Shown here in pieces: positions 34,732 through 47,597 of a stretch of 64,000 nt of DNA. The notes below the pieces were generated by a model, which searched no databases, was not told the DNA's origin, and saw nothing but the letters and a program-made list of their open reading frames with translations. Made by a program: the position numbers and the translations under genes. Numbering within the stretch: position 1 is the stretch's first letter; each line of letters begins with the position of its first letter. The stretch comes from Coprinus comatus. Its lineage: Eukaryota; Basidiomycota; Agaricomycetes; Agaricales; Agaricaceae. The stretch spans positions 744,001 to 808,000 of the forward strand of contig JAWPGT010000004.1 in assembly GCA_034638255.1 (NCBI GenBank), in the 5' to 3' direction.

Positions 34732-35276
34732 TTATTTACAGGTTATTACAGCGACATGCAGCCCGTCAAAAGGTACATTCCTTATCCCACCAAAATCGCA
34801 AATAACACAAATAACTGCTTCAAGTTCGCTTGTCAGTGAAAGTTCACCTATAAGAAAGCAAAAAAAAAAAAATCTCATCAGTATACTCTCAAAAGAAAAA
34901 GGGCAAACAATCAAATTTAACGTGCTCTTGGTCGACCAGTGCCTCATATTTAAAACTAAAACAGAGGTCACAAAAGTCTCAAGCCCGGGGCCCACGACAA
35001 GGGAGCACGAGGAAAAGTAACAGGAGGGCTGCTACCCACCACCCCCGGGAGACGTACCTTCATCTAATTACCAACCAGTAATTGAAGATCAAGTAGTACT
35101 ATTATATACGAAGTGATATCAGTAAGTGTATAGCAAAAAATGGAGCGCACCGTGTACTGTGTACTAATTATTCTGACTCCCGAGAGCCTGGAGAGCTCTG
35201 TTTAATCTAGTATGCTGACGAGGAAGCAGTCAGCCTTGCGTAAAAAATGGGGAGAAACTCACCTGGAATGGGACAT
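34732..35276 (-). CDS. candidate 58-codon small protein gene
   Basis: This is a speculative three-exon model. The ATG at 35274-35276 sits in a good fungal context (TCAAAATGTC) inside a 31-nt exon-like unit and gives MSHS up to CCAG|gtgagt. Exon 34909-34955, after GTTTTAG, continues in frame (FKYEALVDQEHVKFD). Exon 34732-34847, after TTCTTATAG, adds CELSLTSELEAVICVICD and then FGGIRNVPFDGLHVAVITCK to a stop. The intron between the last two has a weak donor (gtttgc) but a good CTGAT branch site and a pyrimidine tract; the first intron (307 nt) is long for this genome. The exons sum to 177 nt. No family is recognised. A continuous minus-strand frame at 34732-34995 also covers exon 3. Confidence 0.3.
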
Positions 35277-35968
35277 TTTGAATGGATTGTTCACTGTATA
35301 AATGAATCAGACTCATTTCGTAATTTAAAGACTCACCTCGTCAGGAGATTAAAGTAAGAAATGCCACAAAGCCCTAGTTAGTTAGTTGGTTGCGTTAGTA
35401 AAATGCAGAAAAAGCATCTCAATTGGAATTTCACTGTAGTTAGTAGGACTATGTTAACGACACAATCAGTAACATATAAATCTCCTGACAGAGACTAGCC
35501 TACAGTTCTGTCAAAACACTACCCACTCAGTCATACCGTCAAAGACAAAGAAACACTTACCTCTTATATATATATATAAAAGTAGTCAGCATCACTTATT
35601 TCTCACCACACACCTAATCAATTAGCAACATGTCTCACGAGTCACCAGAGCCGAAGAGCGTCAGGATCCTAAGAAAATGAGCTCCACTAGTTCCCATAGA
35701 AGGAAATTTTACAGTAAATTTCAATAATTTTGGTGCATTACCTAATCGATGGCGTGGTGCATAGTGGAAGTTACAGAAACACTCACCTCACATTATAAAA
35801 GTGTCGAGACAAGAACTTTTTTTTTATGCCACTGTAATACCCAGTAATACTTCACCCCATTGCACAGATCTTATCAAAAGTAAACTCCACCAGCTCGCGT
35901 TATCAAAAGTCATAGAAATACTCACCTCATGATACTTCAGTTTGTCACAGGAGATGATGGGTAATACC
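35263..35968 (-). ncRNA. series of five tiny exon-like units on the minus strand
   Basis: Five short segments, each between a YAG acceptor-like site and a GAG|GT(G/A)AGT or CAG|GTGAGT donor, follow one another on the minus strand: 35926-35968 (43 nt), 35787-35831 (45), 35561-35613 (53), 35337-35373 (37) and 35263-35293 (31). Three donors share the extended form GAGGT(G/A)AGTRTTTCT. The fourth unit has a textbook branch site (ACTAACTAACTAG). No frame runs through all units, so they may be 5' UTR exons of a downstream coding exon, or a spliced non-coding RNA. This is inferred from splice motifs alone. Confidence 0.35.
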
Positions 35969-38040
35969 CTAGAAAAGGGTTAATCAGCATGCAGGCGAGA
36001 AAAAAAGGGACAATCAAACCAAACGACCAACAAATAGTCATAATATTTAAAACTAGTTCAAGTTCTAAAACAAAAGTATAACCCGTCAGCACCAAGGTTG
36101 TGATAGCTGATATACGTACCGATAGTAACTGATATCAATGAAATCTACACCTAAATGTTAACGCCAATAATACTAAACCAAAATTGTCAGTGGTTTTTTT
36201 TATTAGCAATTCGACTAATAACCACGAGAAAGTGATTCCATCCGAACAGAAGAATATAGAGAGAGAGGTTCGCGCTAGTCTGAGAGTTTTATAAACTGCC
36301 AAAAAAATTCGAGAGAAAAAGAACAAGAAAAGCAGTGATCTGTAACCAGTAACCAATCGACCTTGAAGACCGTATTATCACTATTATTACTGTGTTGTTG
36401 TAAGAGATCCATTGTTGATTGGAGTCGCCAAAGATAACAAAAAGAAATAATCGAAATCCCAGGCTCCGGTTCCATTTTTCATTTTATTTTCTTGTGATAA
36501 CTATCGGCAAGTAGAGCATAGAGCGTAGAATAAGACAGAGACAATAAGATACCCATGAGATCATGCCGGCGCCGGCCCAATAGAGGAATCGAAGAGACTA
36601 ATTGCAGAACACCGATCTTGAAGTACCAACGAAGACACCGGATTTAGCAAGGAACTCGAATATACAAGACAAGTCAAGACAAGAGAGAGGGAGAAAGAGA
36701 TAGGAGGAGAGGAAGAGAAGAGAAGAGAATAAGAGAACACAAAGTATCTTACTATTCTTCCTCAAAATCTCACATCCTTATATATACCCACCATCCTCCC
36801 TCTTATCTCCTTCTCTTCCACTTCTTCCCTGAATACAAGTCCAAGTCTAACAAAACCTCAGTCATAACCAATCCATCAAAGAAAAGAAAAAACCAAGCCC
36901 AAGCCAAGTTTTAATGCGCATATACACACCTCAAGGCCTCAAGGTTTAACACCATTAAGCAATTATCATTTTTTAGTATCTCCACTCCGTCCCTGCATAC
37001 GAAAAATTGGTTCCCCATTTAACACACACTCCTACTCCGAATGGTTGAGAAATATTCCAATTAAATCTCGAGAAACGCTGATCCAAGGTAATCCTTTAAC
37101 GCTTTGACCATTCTCGTCAACAAAAGGAGCACAAGTCATTCATTTGGAGCTAAAAAAAAAAAACTCTTACATCCTACAAAAAAGGAAACAAAAAAACGGT
37201 CCAAAAAACCCTTTTTATTTTTATGTAGTAAGTAACCGACCAGCTCCCGCTTACCACAATTATCAATTGTTAATTCCACATAGAATTTCCTCCTTGACAC
37301 GAAATTGGAATTGAAATTGGATCGGCAGTGCTGAGCTGTAGCTGTATGCGATATCCAGATCAGACCTCAAGTGAATTAAATGCTTGGTCTAAGAAATCAT
37401 TAGACACGAGACTCACCAGGACTCACATGATTCAGAGGAGTCTCCGATCACCTTCCTCGGTTGGACCTAAAAATCTTTATAACCATCCAACAACACGAAC
37501 ACTATGACCGGTCAAATTATCTGCTAAAAATACCACCCTCTTCGAAAGGGTTGAAACTTGAAATTTCTTGAAACATACCATTCCTTCTCTCGTTTGGATG
37601 GGGAATCAAGATAAACGGATATAACGGCTGATAGTCTATAAAGCAAAAACTCATCATCTCATCAATTTCTGAACTTGCCTAACGACCCTATTATATTCAA
37701 TTCTAAGATGTCAAACCCGGTCTCGGTCCCACTTGATTTGTAGGAGATAAAAACAACATGTTTAGAGAAAAAGAGGGGTGGGTATCAAGAGAGAGAGAGA
37801 GAAAGTTCAGAAGAAAGAACAAAAAAGGCTAAAACACTTAGCATACTGCACTACTCTACGAGTAATGAATTATGACACCACAAAAAAGGGATGCATCAAG
37901 TTCCCTAAACGTTTTCCCTTCCCTCTCATCTTGCCCTCTATCCTTATCCCTATTGCAAAAATCTCTTTTCAATATCAACAAAAAAAACAAACAAGAAAAC
38001 CACTCACTCGTGCCAATCCAACAAGAAACCAAGGTTTGCC
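35969..38040. other. intergenic, possibly upstream part of a minus-strand spliced transcript
   Basis: No gene is recognised in 2.1 kb. A further minus-strand donor (ACTATCG|gtacgt) lies at 36115-36120. Two minus-strand frames beginning at 36475 and, in a good context (CAACAATGG), at 36415 are short and motif-free. The plus strand is purine-rich between 36680 and 36740 and pyrimidine-rich at 36750-36830, as in fungal promoters. Confidence 0.4.
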
Positions 38041-39097
38041 TCATGCACACTAAACAATCCCAAGCGTCAACAACAACAAAAAACATAAAACAAAAAGGGA
38101 AAGGGAAAGGGAAAGGGAAAGGAAATCGAAAAACTCACCGTCATAGTAGCAGTATTAGTATTCATAATCAAAGCCACAATAAGTCCATACAAACCCAACA
38201 CTTCCGCAAAAATCAAAATCAAAATCATTCCAACAAAAAGTCTAGGTTGTTGAGCAGTTCCTCTAACACCAGCATCACCAACAATACCAATAGCAAATCC
38301 AGCTGCTAATCCAGCTAATCCTACAGAAAGTCCTGCACCAAGTTGAACAAAACCTTTTGCGAGTGACATTGTCATGTCAACTATATTATTGTTGTTGTTA
38401 TTAATATTAAGAGAGATGAGGAGAAAAACGGAAGTAGAATACGTACGATCACCAGCGATAAGTACCGACACGACAAGTCCATAAATCTAAAACAAAAACA
38501 AAAACAGAACAAGCACATTATTAATACAACCCATTCCTAGAGTAAAAGAGAGAGAAGACATACAGCAATAATACCAGCCATAATAACTGGTACAACACAC
38601 TTCATCATCAAGTCAGGACGCAACACTGACATAGCTGAGATACCAACTCCAGATTTCGCAGTACCATAACTATTACAAAGAGAAAAAGAAAGGATAAAAA
38701 TGTAAGTAACCCCCTGGTAAACCCCAAACCAAATAATAATAATAATAATCACGCGTCATATAGGAAATATGACGATGACTATGACTATGGACTACACACC
38801 TAGCACCAATACCTAACAATTCCAATCCGAAAATCCTCGTGTCAGTATACCATGTCCCAATTCCAATTCCAATATACTCTCAATCCCCAAATACCAGCTA
38901 CAAAAAACTGATATTTAGAAACCCCCTTACTCACAGGTGAATACGATTGCACTAGTACAACCCTACACAAAAGTGCCCAGCGAGTCCATCAGCCAACTCA
39001 TTACTTTAAGAGGTAAAAAAAACCGGAAGGGTTATAGAAAGAGACGTACCATAGCGCTGAAGAAGGGTGCATAGACTGGGCAAAGTTCAGAGGACAT
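38041..39097 (-). CDS. VMA3: V-type H+-ATPase proteolipid subunit c
   Basis: The 16-kDa proteolipid of the V-ATPase membrane rotor, which carries protons across vacuolar and endosomal membranes. Seven exons close in frame at 161 aa, the normal length: 39050-39097, 38935-38962, 38800-38812, 38564-38669, 38447-38486, 38139-38380 and 38041-38049. Four membrane helices are visible: [60 protein letters not shown], and [20 protein letters not shown] with the proton-binding Glu in [10 protein letters not shown]. The third exon is only 13 nt and the last is 9 nt (Cys-Ala-stop), which matches the usual ...C end of fungal Vma3. If the last intron were retained the protein would gain a repetitive Phe/Pro/Ser tail, which is unlikely. 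Confidence 0.92.
38097..38125. repeat. GGGAAA microsatellite in the last VMA3 intron
   Basis: Four exact GGGAAA units plus a partial one. On the coding strand this is a CTTTCC-type pyrimidine run within the last VMA3 intron. Confidence 0.85.
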
Positions 39098-39575
39098 TAT
39101 TGTATGAGAGATATTTGATTGTGAAAGGATGAAGTGCGCAAAGGCTAAGAGCTAAGGAGAGGGAGTTGATAATGTAGAACTTGGCTTAACACATTATGTA
39201 CACCCAACAAACCGAGCACCGGTCCGTGAGAAAGTCAGTTGGTCACATTGACTGGTCCCTTAACTTTTTAACTTTGCTTTATCACTCGCTCATGGACATC
39301 ACCGCAACAATCCCTGTCGAGAGTTTCAATCCCCATATTGCACCCCTCCTCCGAAAAAAAAATACTTAATAATTGTATCACAAAAAAATGCTACATAAAA
39401 TAAGAGGAAAAAAAAATGCTTGAACGAATGTAAATGTTCTCCTGGATCAATAATGTATTAACGAAAGTTTAAAGCAGCAATCAGCAGCGAAAAAAAAAAG
39501 GCAGATGTCCATCAAAAAGAAAAGAAAAAGAAAAAAGAACAGAAAAGAGCAACAAGATCATAGCGGTCACATTAA
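39098..39575. other. spacer between VMA3 and the membrane-protein gene
   Basis: About 480 bp containing the VMA3 promoter. Several A-rich runs are present; nothing else is recognised. Confidence 0.55.
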
Positions 39576-41821
39576 CTACTCTCTCCTTTCTTCGGGTCCT
39601 GTACTCGGCTGCTGCGCAGTTGGCGCTCCATTCCGACCCAAAGCGGTATATGCAGGTGGTAACTCAACAGTTTCCACTTCATCCTCCTTATTCATAGGTG
39701 GTGGTGGTGGTGGTGGTCCAGCATCTTCATGTTGAATTACATTCACCGGTCTCATCCTATACGCATTAGCTCCTTTTCTGTTTGTACTTGTCGTACTTGT
39801 AGCACCCCAACCATAACCAGCACTTGACCCTCCCAAGAGATCCGGAGTCTCACTTCTACTGAAGCTATTGGAAGTTCCACTCAACGGGCGTCCAATACTA
39901 CTATTATGATGATGTGATAGAGCGTCAGACTCTGTGGCCAGGGTAGGATCTGGCACCATGAATGGTTCTGGAGTGTAATAATCCATATGCGGTTGTGGTG
40001 TTCCATCAGGTCGTCGATGATCGTCATCTTCATCTTCATCTTCATTAAGTAAATCCACAGGTCTTTCTTTGACCCTATTCCTGATCCTCGAGCGGCGTCT
40101 GAGAAAGTACAGCCCAAGAAGCAGTGCCGACAAAAATGCCAAACCGCCAACTACTCCTCCAACAATAGCACCAACATTACTTCCTCCCCTACTCTTTCAT
40201 CAGCCAAAGGGTCCTATAATGAAAACTGATAAAGAAAAAAAGACCTACGAGGAAACACCACCACCAGTCTGAGACCCAGCACCAGTTGGATAACTACCAC
40301 CAGCCGGACTTCCCGCAGTCGAACTTGGCGAGTCATTACTGAGACAAGTCGAATTATTGTTGATATCAGTGCTAACCACGAAAAATACACTCCCAGCCGT
40401 TCCATTCCCTCTATTATCACCACCCACGATCATTAATGTAGTTCCGCCTCTCACATTTGGTATCCATGTGAACCCAGTTCCTTGTTCGGGAACCTGGGTA
40501 ATTCGATCTTGTGGAATTGCAAACGACTGTCCTCCAGGTATCACACCCAAGAAATTTGGCGTCCTATCAGGATCAAGAGTATAGTTAGCACAAATTGAAT
40601 AACACAAGAAAGGATCCGAACTAGGAACTCCGCTACGTGGGGCCTGTTGGAGCTCCAACGAAATAAAGTTACTCACCCTTGCACTGTGGCAGGATCCCAC
40701 CAAATCCTTGTTGGCCGACATTGTACAATCTGATACGGAGGCTCAATGGAAAATACAAATCGCGGTTGAACATTTTCCGATGCATTAAAGCACGATGCAT
40801 CGTCCGAACTTGTTACACGCGCAGCGCCACTAGTTCCACCTGAACCAAATCCAGTCGAGTCGCTAACCTATTTAAACAACAAAAACAGCGTTAACACCGA
40901 AGTATGCGTAAAAACAGTTCCAAGATGAAAATTAACGGGGGAAATAAGAAACGATGCCGAAAACGGTAACGATTAGAACATTGGCCATTATCACTAGCTC
41001 ACTGAGTAGGCGGTGCTATGATGGTACGACCGTAAACATTCGAACAAGAAACATAGTCTCCGAAAGCTCCGGCGACATACGAATCCAACACCATGAGCCA
41101 AAACAGCTGTTTTACAACCTCCTGATCTTTCACACCCACGTTTGAAACGGAAGTATAATGTTGTGATCAGAACGGCTGGAAATACCCGCAGCAGCAATCC
41201 AGAGCTAACCCAGATTTGTCGTGATCAGAAGCGCGGTTTTGCCGAGCCATGGTTCGGCACTTGGGTACACTGAAAGCAAAGAGGTATCCATTGTCCACAG
41301 TAGCGGGACCAACCAGTGCACAACAAGATAGGAGAGACGTGTGACAGAGAGGAGAGGAGTTCCAAACAAGGTAAACAACGGCAATGAAAAGCAAACTGCC
41401 GATCAACCAACACACCGCAGATCGTAGAAAAAAAGGCAAGAAAAAAAAATAGTAGAAAAGACAAGATACTTACCACAGCAACAAATTGTGAATCTCCAGG
41501 GTATCTCAACTGAAAACTGGTACTTGCATCATTCCCAGAAAAAACCTGCTCCGTAATTCTCCTCGCCTCCACATTGTTGGGTAACGGTGAAGGTCCAAAT
41601 GGGACCATGAGTATGCTATACGGTGGCCTTCCGTCGCTGCCAGTGACGTCTATTGTCAGGTTCCGACACTGTTGAGGGTCTTCATGAAAATTCCAGGAGT
41701 ATGCGTCGACATTTTGGGGAGTCAATAGAACGAAAAGCAAGGGGAGAAATGAAGAAGGTAGAAAATGAGCATGTTTAGCTAGTCGTTGATGCAGCGTTGA
41801 TAGAGGAAGAGGAGAAGGCAT
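39576..41821 (-). CDS. type I single-pass membrane protein with PPxY tail
   Basis: Four exons close in frame at 489 aa: 41474-41821, 40677-40867, 40249-40563 and 39576-40191. The order is a signal peptide (FLPLLFVLLTPQNVDA), an extracellular region with two similar beta-type halves (YSWNFHEDPQQCRNLTIDVT ... FQLRYPGDSQFVAVVSDSTG, then PRFVFSIEPPYQIVQCRPTR ... TPNFLGVIPGGQSFAIP) and several N-glycosylation sites. A Ser/Gly stalk, one membrane helix (VGAIVGGVVGGLAFLSALLL) with a basic stop (RRRSRIRNR), and a cytosolic tail with acidic, Ser-rich and poly-Pro segments follow. The tail holds LPPAYTAL, a PPxY motif of the kind bound by WW domains of Rsp5/Nedd4 ligases. I recall similar uncharacterised proteins in Agaricomycetes, so this is probably a conserved plasma-membrane or endosomal protein of unknown role. 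The first intron is unusually long (606 nt). Confidence 0.78.
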
Positions 41822-41971
41822 TCTGTGGTTGGTAGTAGAGGGCAAGCAAGCCAATTATCAGCCGTGCGCGTGACAGGGTAACAACCGTCAACGTCTATCT
41901 CACTCCACATCAATTCATCAATATTCAATACAAGTCTAGTAAGTATGTATAACAATTAGCCACTAATCTAT

Positions 41972-43297
<1,326 letters not shown>

Positions 43298-46200
43298 GGT
43301 ATTATTCAAAGTTGAACTGATTGAAGTTGAGAAGGCCTGGTTAGATTGTTTGTGGTAGATAGCAGCAGTTGCGACAGCCGATAGTTTATAGTGGTGATGG
43401 GCTGAGCTTTTGAAAGCAAAGAAAGCACGGGAGAAGAAGTGTTGTTGGAACAGCGTGATAAATCAACCCGCAACTAACTTGGGTTATAACTTTTTTCCAA
43501 TTCGTCGATCTCACCAACTCATGCGATCACGTGAGCGTATTCGTCAGGATGGCCAAATTCAAAATAGGTCTTCATGAAGGTCACGATAAAAGATTACCAA
43601 CAGCCACACATGGGCTTTTATTGTAACTAGCCCGTTACCGATGATGCCCACACTTGTGATATGAAGCTTTGGAATGCTATTGGCTCCTAACTTCGGGGTG
43701 CACAACCGAGTTCGGGCATTCCGATGTCCTATTGTCGAGAAGAACCACCACCACAACTGTAAAAATATCATATCACATAGTCCCATGCAATCATTACAAA
43801 ACATCATATTTATTAGGACACGTTTCGACGGACATACTCAAAAATGCATCTAACATATACACCACGAACCAGTACTAGCCATTCCCAGGTATTCATGCTA
43901 ATAATCTCCACCCGATTCTCGAACTATGGCAACTTATAGACAACTTATTAGACCCATTGCTAGAACCATTGCCACTTCAAACACCCACATCAATCGGGGC
44001 CATTGTCATTTATAACTACCTGAATCTGATACTACATATCTACAAATTAACAACCTCGCATGAGAACACAATATTCCAAGTAGAAGCAGCAACTTCTTTC
44101 AACCTTTCAACTTGAAAGTCTAACTAACAAGATAAATACATAGATACCGATACCACCACCTTAACAACTAACCGAAGAAAACCCAAGCAGCTCCTCGGAC
44201 ATTATTCATTTAACCAAAACCGAGAACTGTAAACTTCATCTCTTCAATTTCAACGTTCAAACGTTCAACACTCGCTCTCGTCCTAAGTTATCTCCTATAC
44301 ATCACGATCACAAATTCTTTTTAGCAAGCGTGGGTAACATGTACATCAAAACATTCTCGGTTAAACCAACAACCTGATTTACCGCCTTTTTTTTTAATTT
44401 TAACTCTACAATATCTCCATCTTTATTCCTTACTCCCCCTCACTCTCTCTCTCACTCTCCTACCTAATACTAATCATCAAACACATACACACATAAAAAG
44501 TCATTATCATGAATCATAACTCGAATGTAGATAACACTGGATGATATAAATCATATATCATTATCACTTGTGCCTATGTCTATGGAGTATTAGACCTGGG
44601 ACTTGGACTTGGCGATTTCCTTATGTCATAGGACATGCAGGGGGAAATGATGATGTGTTTGATTCAGAACTACTTACGACGCGCATACATATACATATCA
44701 AGAGAACTTGAAAACGCCTAGATTGTTGTTTTGCGCCTCTTCTCTTTATATCTCGCAAACGCAAACACAGACGCAGACGCTGGACACTCTTGGGTACGTA
44801 CGGAGTCGCAATACTGTTTCACAAGTTACTACTTCTCTGGCAAGCACCATAATCTCGGGACTCGTAAAAAAATCTATCCAATGCTACAATTTCTAAACCA
44901 CTGCTCTTTCCACCATTTTTGTTCCCATTTCTGTTAACGAGAGTTCAACGTTCAACTTCAAAAAACATCTAGCTGCCGCTGGCATTGTGGACTTTGGTTC
45001 TCCAACAATGTCCCATGGAAAGTCCGATCGAATTTTTCCTTCTTTTTGTTTCGGAGAGAGTCCGCCATACGTTTTCCTCGAAAGTCTCCAAGACTTCCCG
45101 GACTTTCGGATAGTAGCACTATTGTAGCTTCATTTCTCTGGAAAGTAACCTCCTATTTGAGATCCTGATTTCTAATTTTCTCACTTTTATTTCTAGTTAT
45201 ATGCGTTAAGGTCAGCCTTTTATGCGAATGGTAACCGAATCCGTGTTCACGTTCATGTTCAAATCTTTTTCTCCTTTTTCCCAGAGGCTCGAATCTGGGA
45301 AACAAAACTGTACACTTCTTCGTCTATAAAGTTGGAGTCCTTTGACTCGATGATCTACGCTTTGGTACTGGGTAGTAATTGACATTGGTCTTTGACATTG
45401 GCTCTGGCGTTGTAAACGCGTCGGTTTCTCTCTTTGATGTAGTGGATTATATTCATGGGAGGAACCGCAGTATCTGGGCTCTGGATCGTATCCTTTTGTT
45501 GTTGGCTCCGCAGCATATTACATATTTCACACACGCATTGAAAGTCAACCCTTCTGGTTAGTAGTCAATCTTGTTTCCCTGATTTTGGTTCTCGTTAATC
45601 CCGTAAACAAGCAGATGTGTGAACTAAAGAAAAACTATCAGCCTTCCACGACCTGCTTTATCATGTTCTGGAACGCCATTCTCCTATAGGACTTAGATCC
45701 TAGGATATATTTCTATCTCATAACCGCCCACTCTGAAGAAGGCTAGAAAATCCGGAACCTCTCTTTTTGGATATACAACCTTTCGGCCGAAAGAAAAGGC
45801 CAAGCTCAAACCTAACGTTAAACAAAACCTATTTATAAGAAACCGATAGGAGAAGTATCGTTTACCATGTGGTTTAAGACCTAAACTACGTCTCCTTGGG
45901 TCTTCGAGTTCGGCGCTTAAGGTCATTTTTTAACGTTCAACGCTTCCTTCATACAGCTTTTGCGGCTTGGAATAATAACCTATTATTCTCCAATCAAATT
46001 GACTTCCCCGCATCCCCCCGCACCCCTCGAATATCCAAGTCTCTCAGGTTCGTAAGATCATTTATCCATATAGCAACTGTACGTGTCGTTCCTCATAAAT
46101 ACCGATTGAATACCGTCTTATATTCGCTTTTATGTATGGTAATTATTTATAGGTTCTAAATGTTCTCTCACAATAAAGTTCACGATCATGAGTTGAAACA

Positions 46201-47597
46201 CTGATTATGAACATGAGTATAGTCTCATGATGAACCTATATTTTCAAAGACATTCTGATTCAGTCGATATTGATGCAGTTTACAGTTTTGTGGACTAAAA
46301 ATTTTCCGAGTCGGGGAAAAGTTATTCAACATGAAATGAAGGTTTGGGATAGTAGGGGGTACTGGGAAAGGGAAGACGGAGAGTACTGTCTGTCTGTCTA
46401 CATCGGAGAAAGGGGAACATATTTCTTTGTCTTTAACAAGTTAGTATATATAATTTACCACCACGAGACCACACCCATCAAGACCAGAAGACAGTAACTC
46501 TGAAGTGATTTGATACTGTTCGGGTACCATTCATTGTATTGCATACATGACAAATTTTTGGGGTGAATAAACTACTCATACGACTTAGCGTCAGCTAACG
46601 AGTGTGGGTCGGAATTCAGGGATAAAGTTACTGGGACTTCTGATACCAAACTGTCATGTATTATACCTAGTTCATTGGGTAACAGTGGTTCCGTTATGTT
46701 TTTTTTCTTCTACTACTACTACCCCCATAACATAGTGCTGTAAGTACTGTGAGTTGATAAAAACTCCTTACTTGAATCCTTTGAATCAGTTGATCTCGGA
46801 CAGGTCCCTGTAGATCTCTATCAATGTAGCTTACATCCTCTAGTAGTGCTTCTAGTTGTGATAAGACTATATCATTACTAGTACTAGTAGCTAGTCAAGC
46901 TTTCAAGAATTGAAAATATAAATACATACAGTATAACTACATTCGAGAGCCATTGTCAAAAAAAAAAAAAAAAAATAGTTAAGAAAGATTGGAGTGAAAT
47001 GATTTATAATATGTGTATGAGTTACATATACTACAGAATATAAACCCCACATAGAGAGAGAAACGAATAAAAGACAATTCCGATGTAATAAAAGAAGTAC
47101 TGTATGTATGTACTGTTACCAGTAAAACAAATGGAAAGAACTATACAGGTACAAGACAAGTAGACAGTGACGGGTACTAAGTAAGGGTAACCATGGTATA
47201 TCGTTGTCATAATCCAAGAAAAAAGAATGAGGAAATTACACTATGTACTTTAAACAAAACAAAAAAATGATGAAGATGATGATGGAAAAAAGAAAAAAGA
47301 CCTGGTTGAAATACAGGGATTGCATGTAGGATAGATATATTGACAATGTCTCGTGTGCCATAAAGGGGGATAATATAGACGAGGAATGTAGATCGATTTT
47401 TTTGGGAGGGGGGAAAGAAAGGATTAAGAGGGAAGAATTTCCGGGGTGAAGTGGAGGAGAATTTGATTGTTTTTTGTTTTTTTGTTTTTTGTTTTTGTTA
47501 TTTCCGATTTTTCCATTCCAAATTGTTAGTGCATATATGACCCGTTGAAGGAGTTCTTTTTTGTAGATGAGAACTGAGAAAAGGTGTGTGCGCCATT
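43298..47597. other. 4.3-kb gene-poor region
   Basis: No coding gene can be supported in this long interval. Open frames at 43559-43878, 44708-44937, 45379-45561, 45693-45926, 45896-46159 and 46270-46497 are short, partly overlapping on opposite strands, and motif-free. The DNA is AT-rich, with an A run near 46958. It could be decayed mobile DNA, regulatory DNA or non-coding transcription units. Confidence 0.5.

Noticed and set aside
35629..35683. Plus-strand mini-ORF (MSHESPEPK...) behind a TATATATATATAAAA box
   Set aside because: It is attractive as a promoter plus start, but only 16 codons and no usable donor follow, and the TATA run falls in a minus-strand exon-like unit. Left unassigned.
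34732..36120. snoRNA host-gene explanation for the tiny-exon region
   Set aside because: I looked for C (RTGATGA) and D (CTGA) boxes in the introns on the minus strand; the only near match (about 34874 and 34833) is too closely spaced for a C/D snoRNA.
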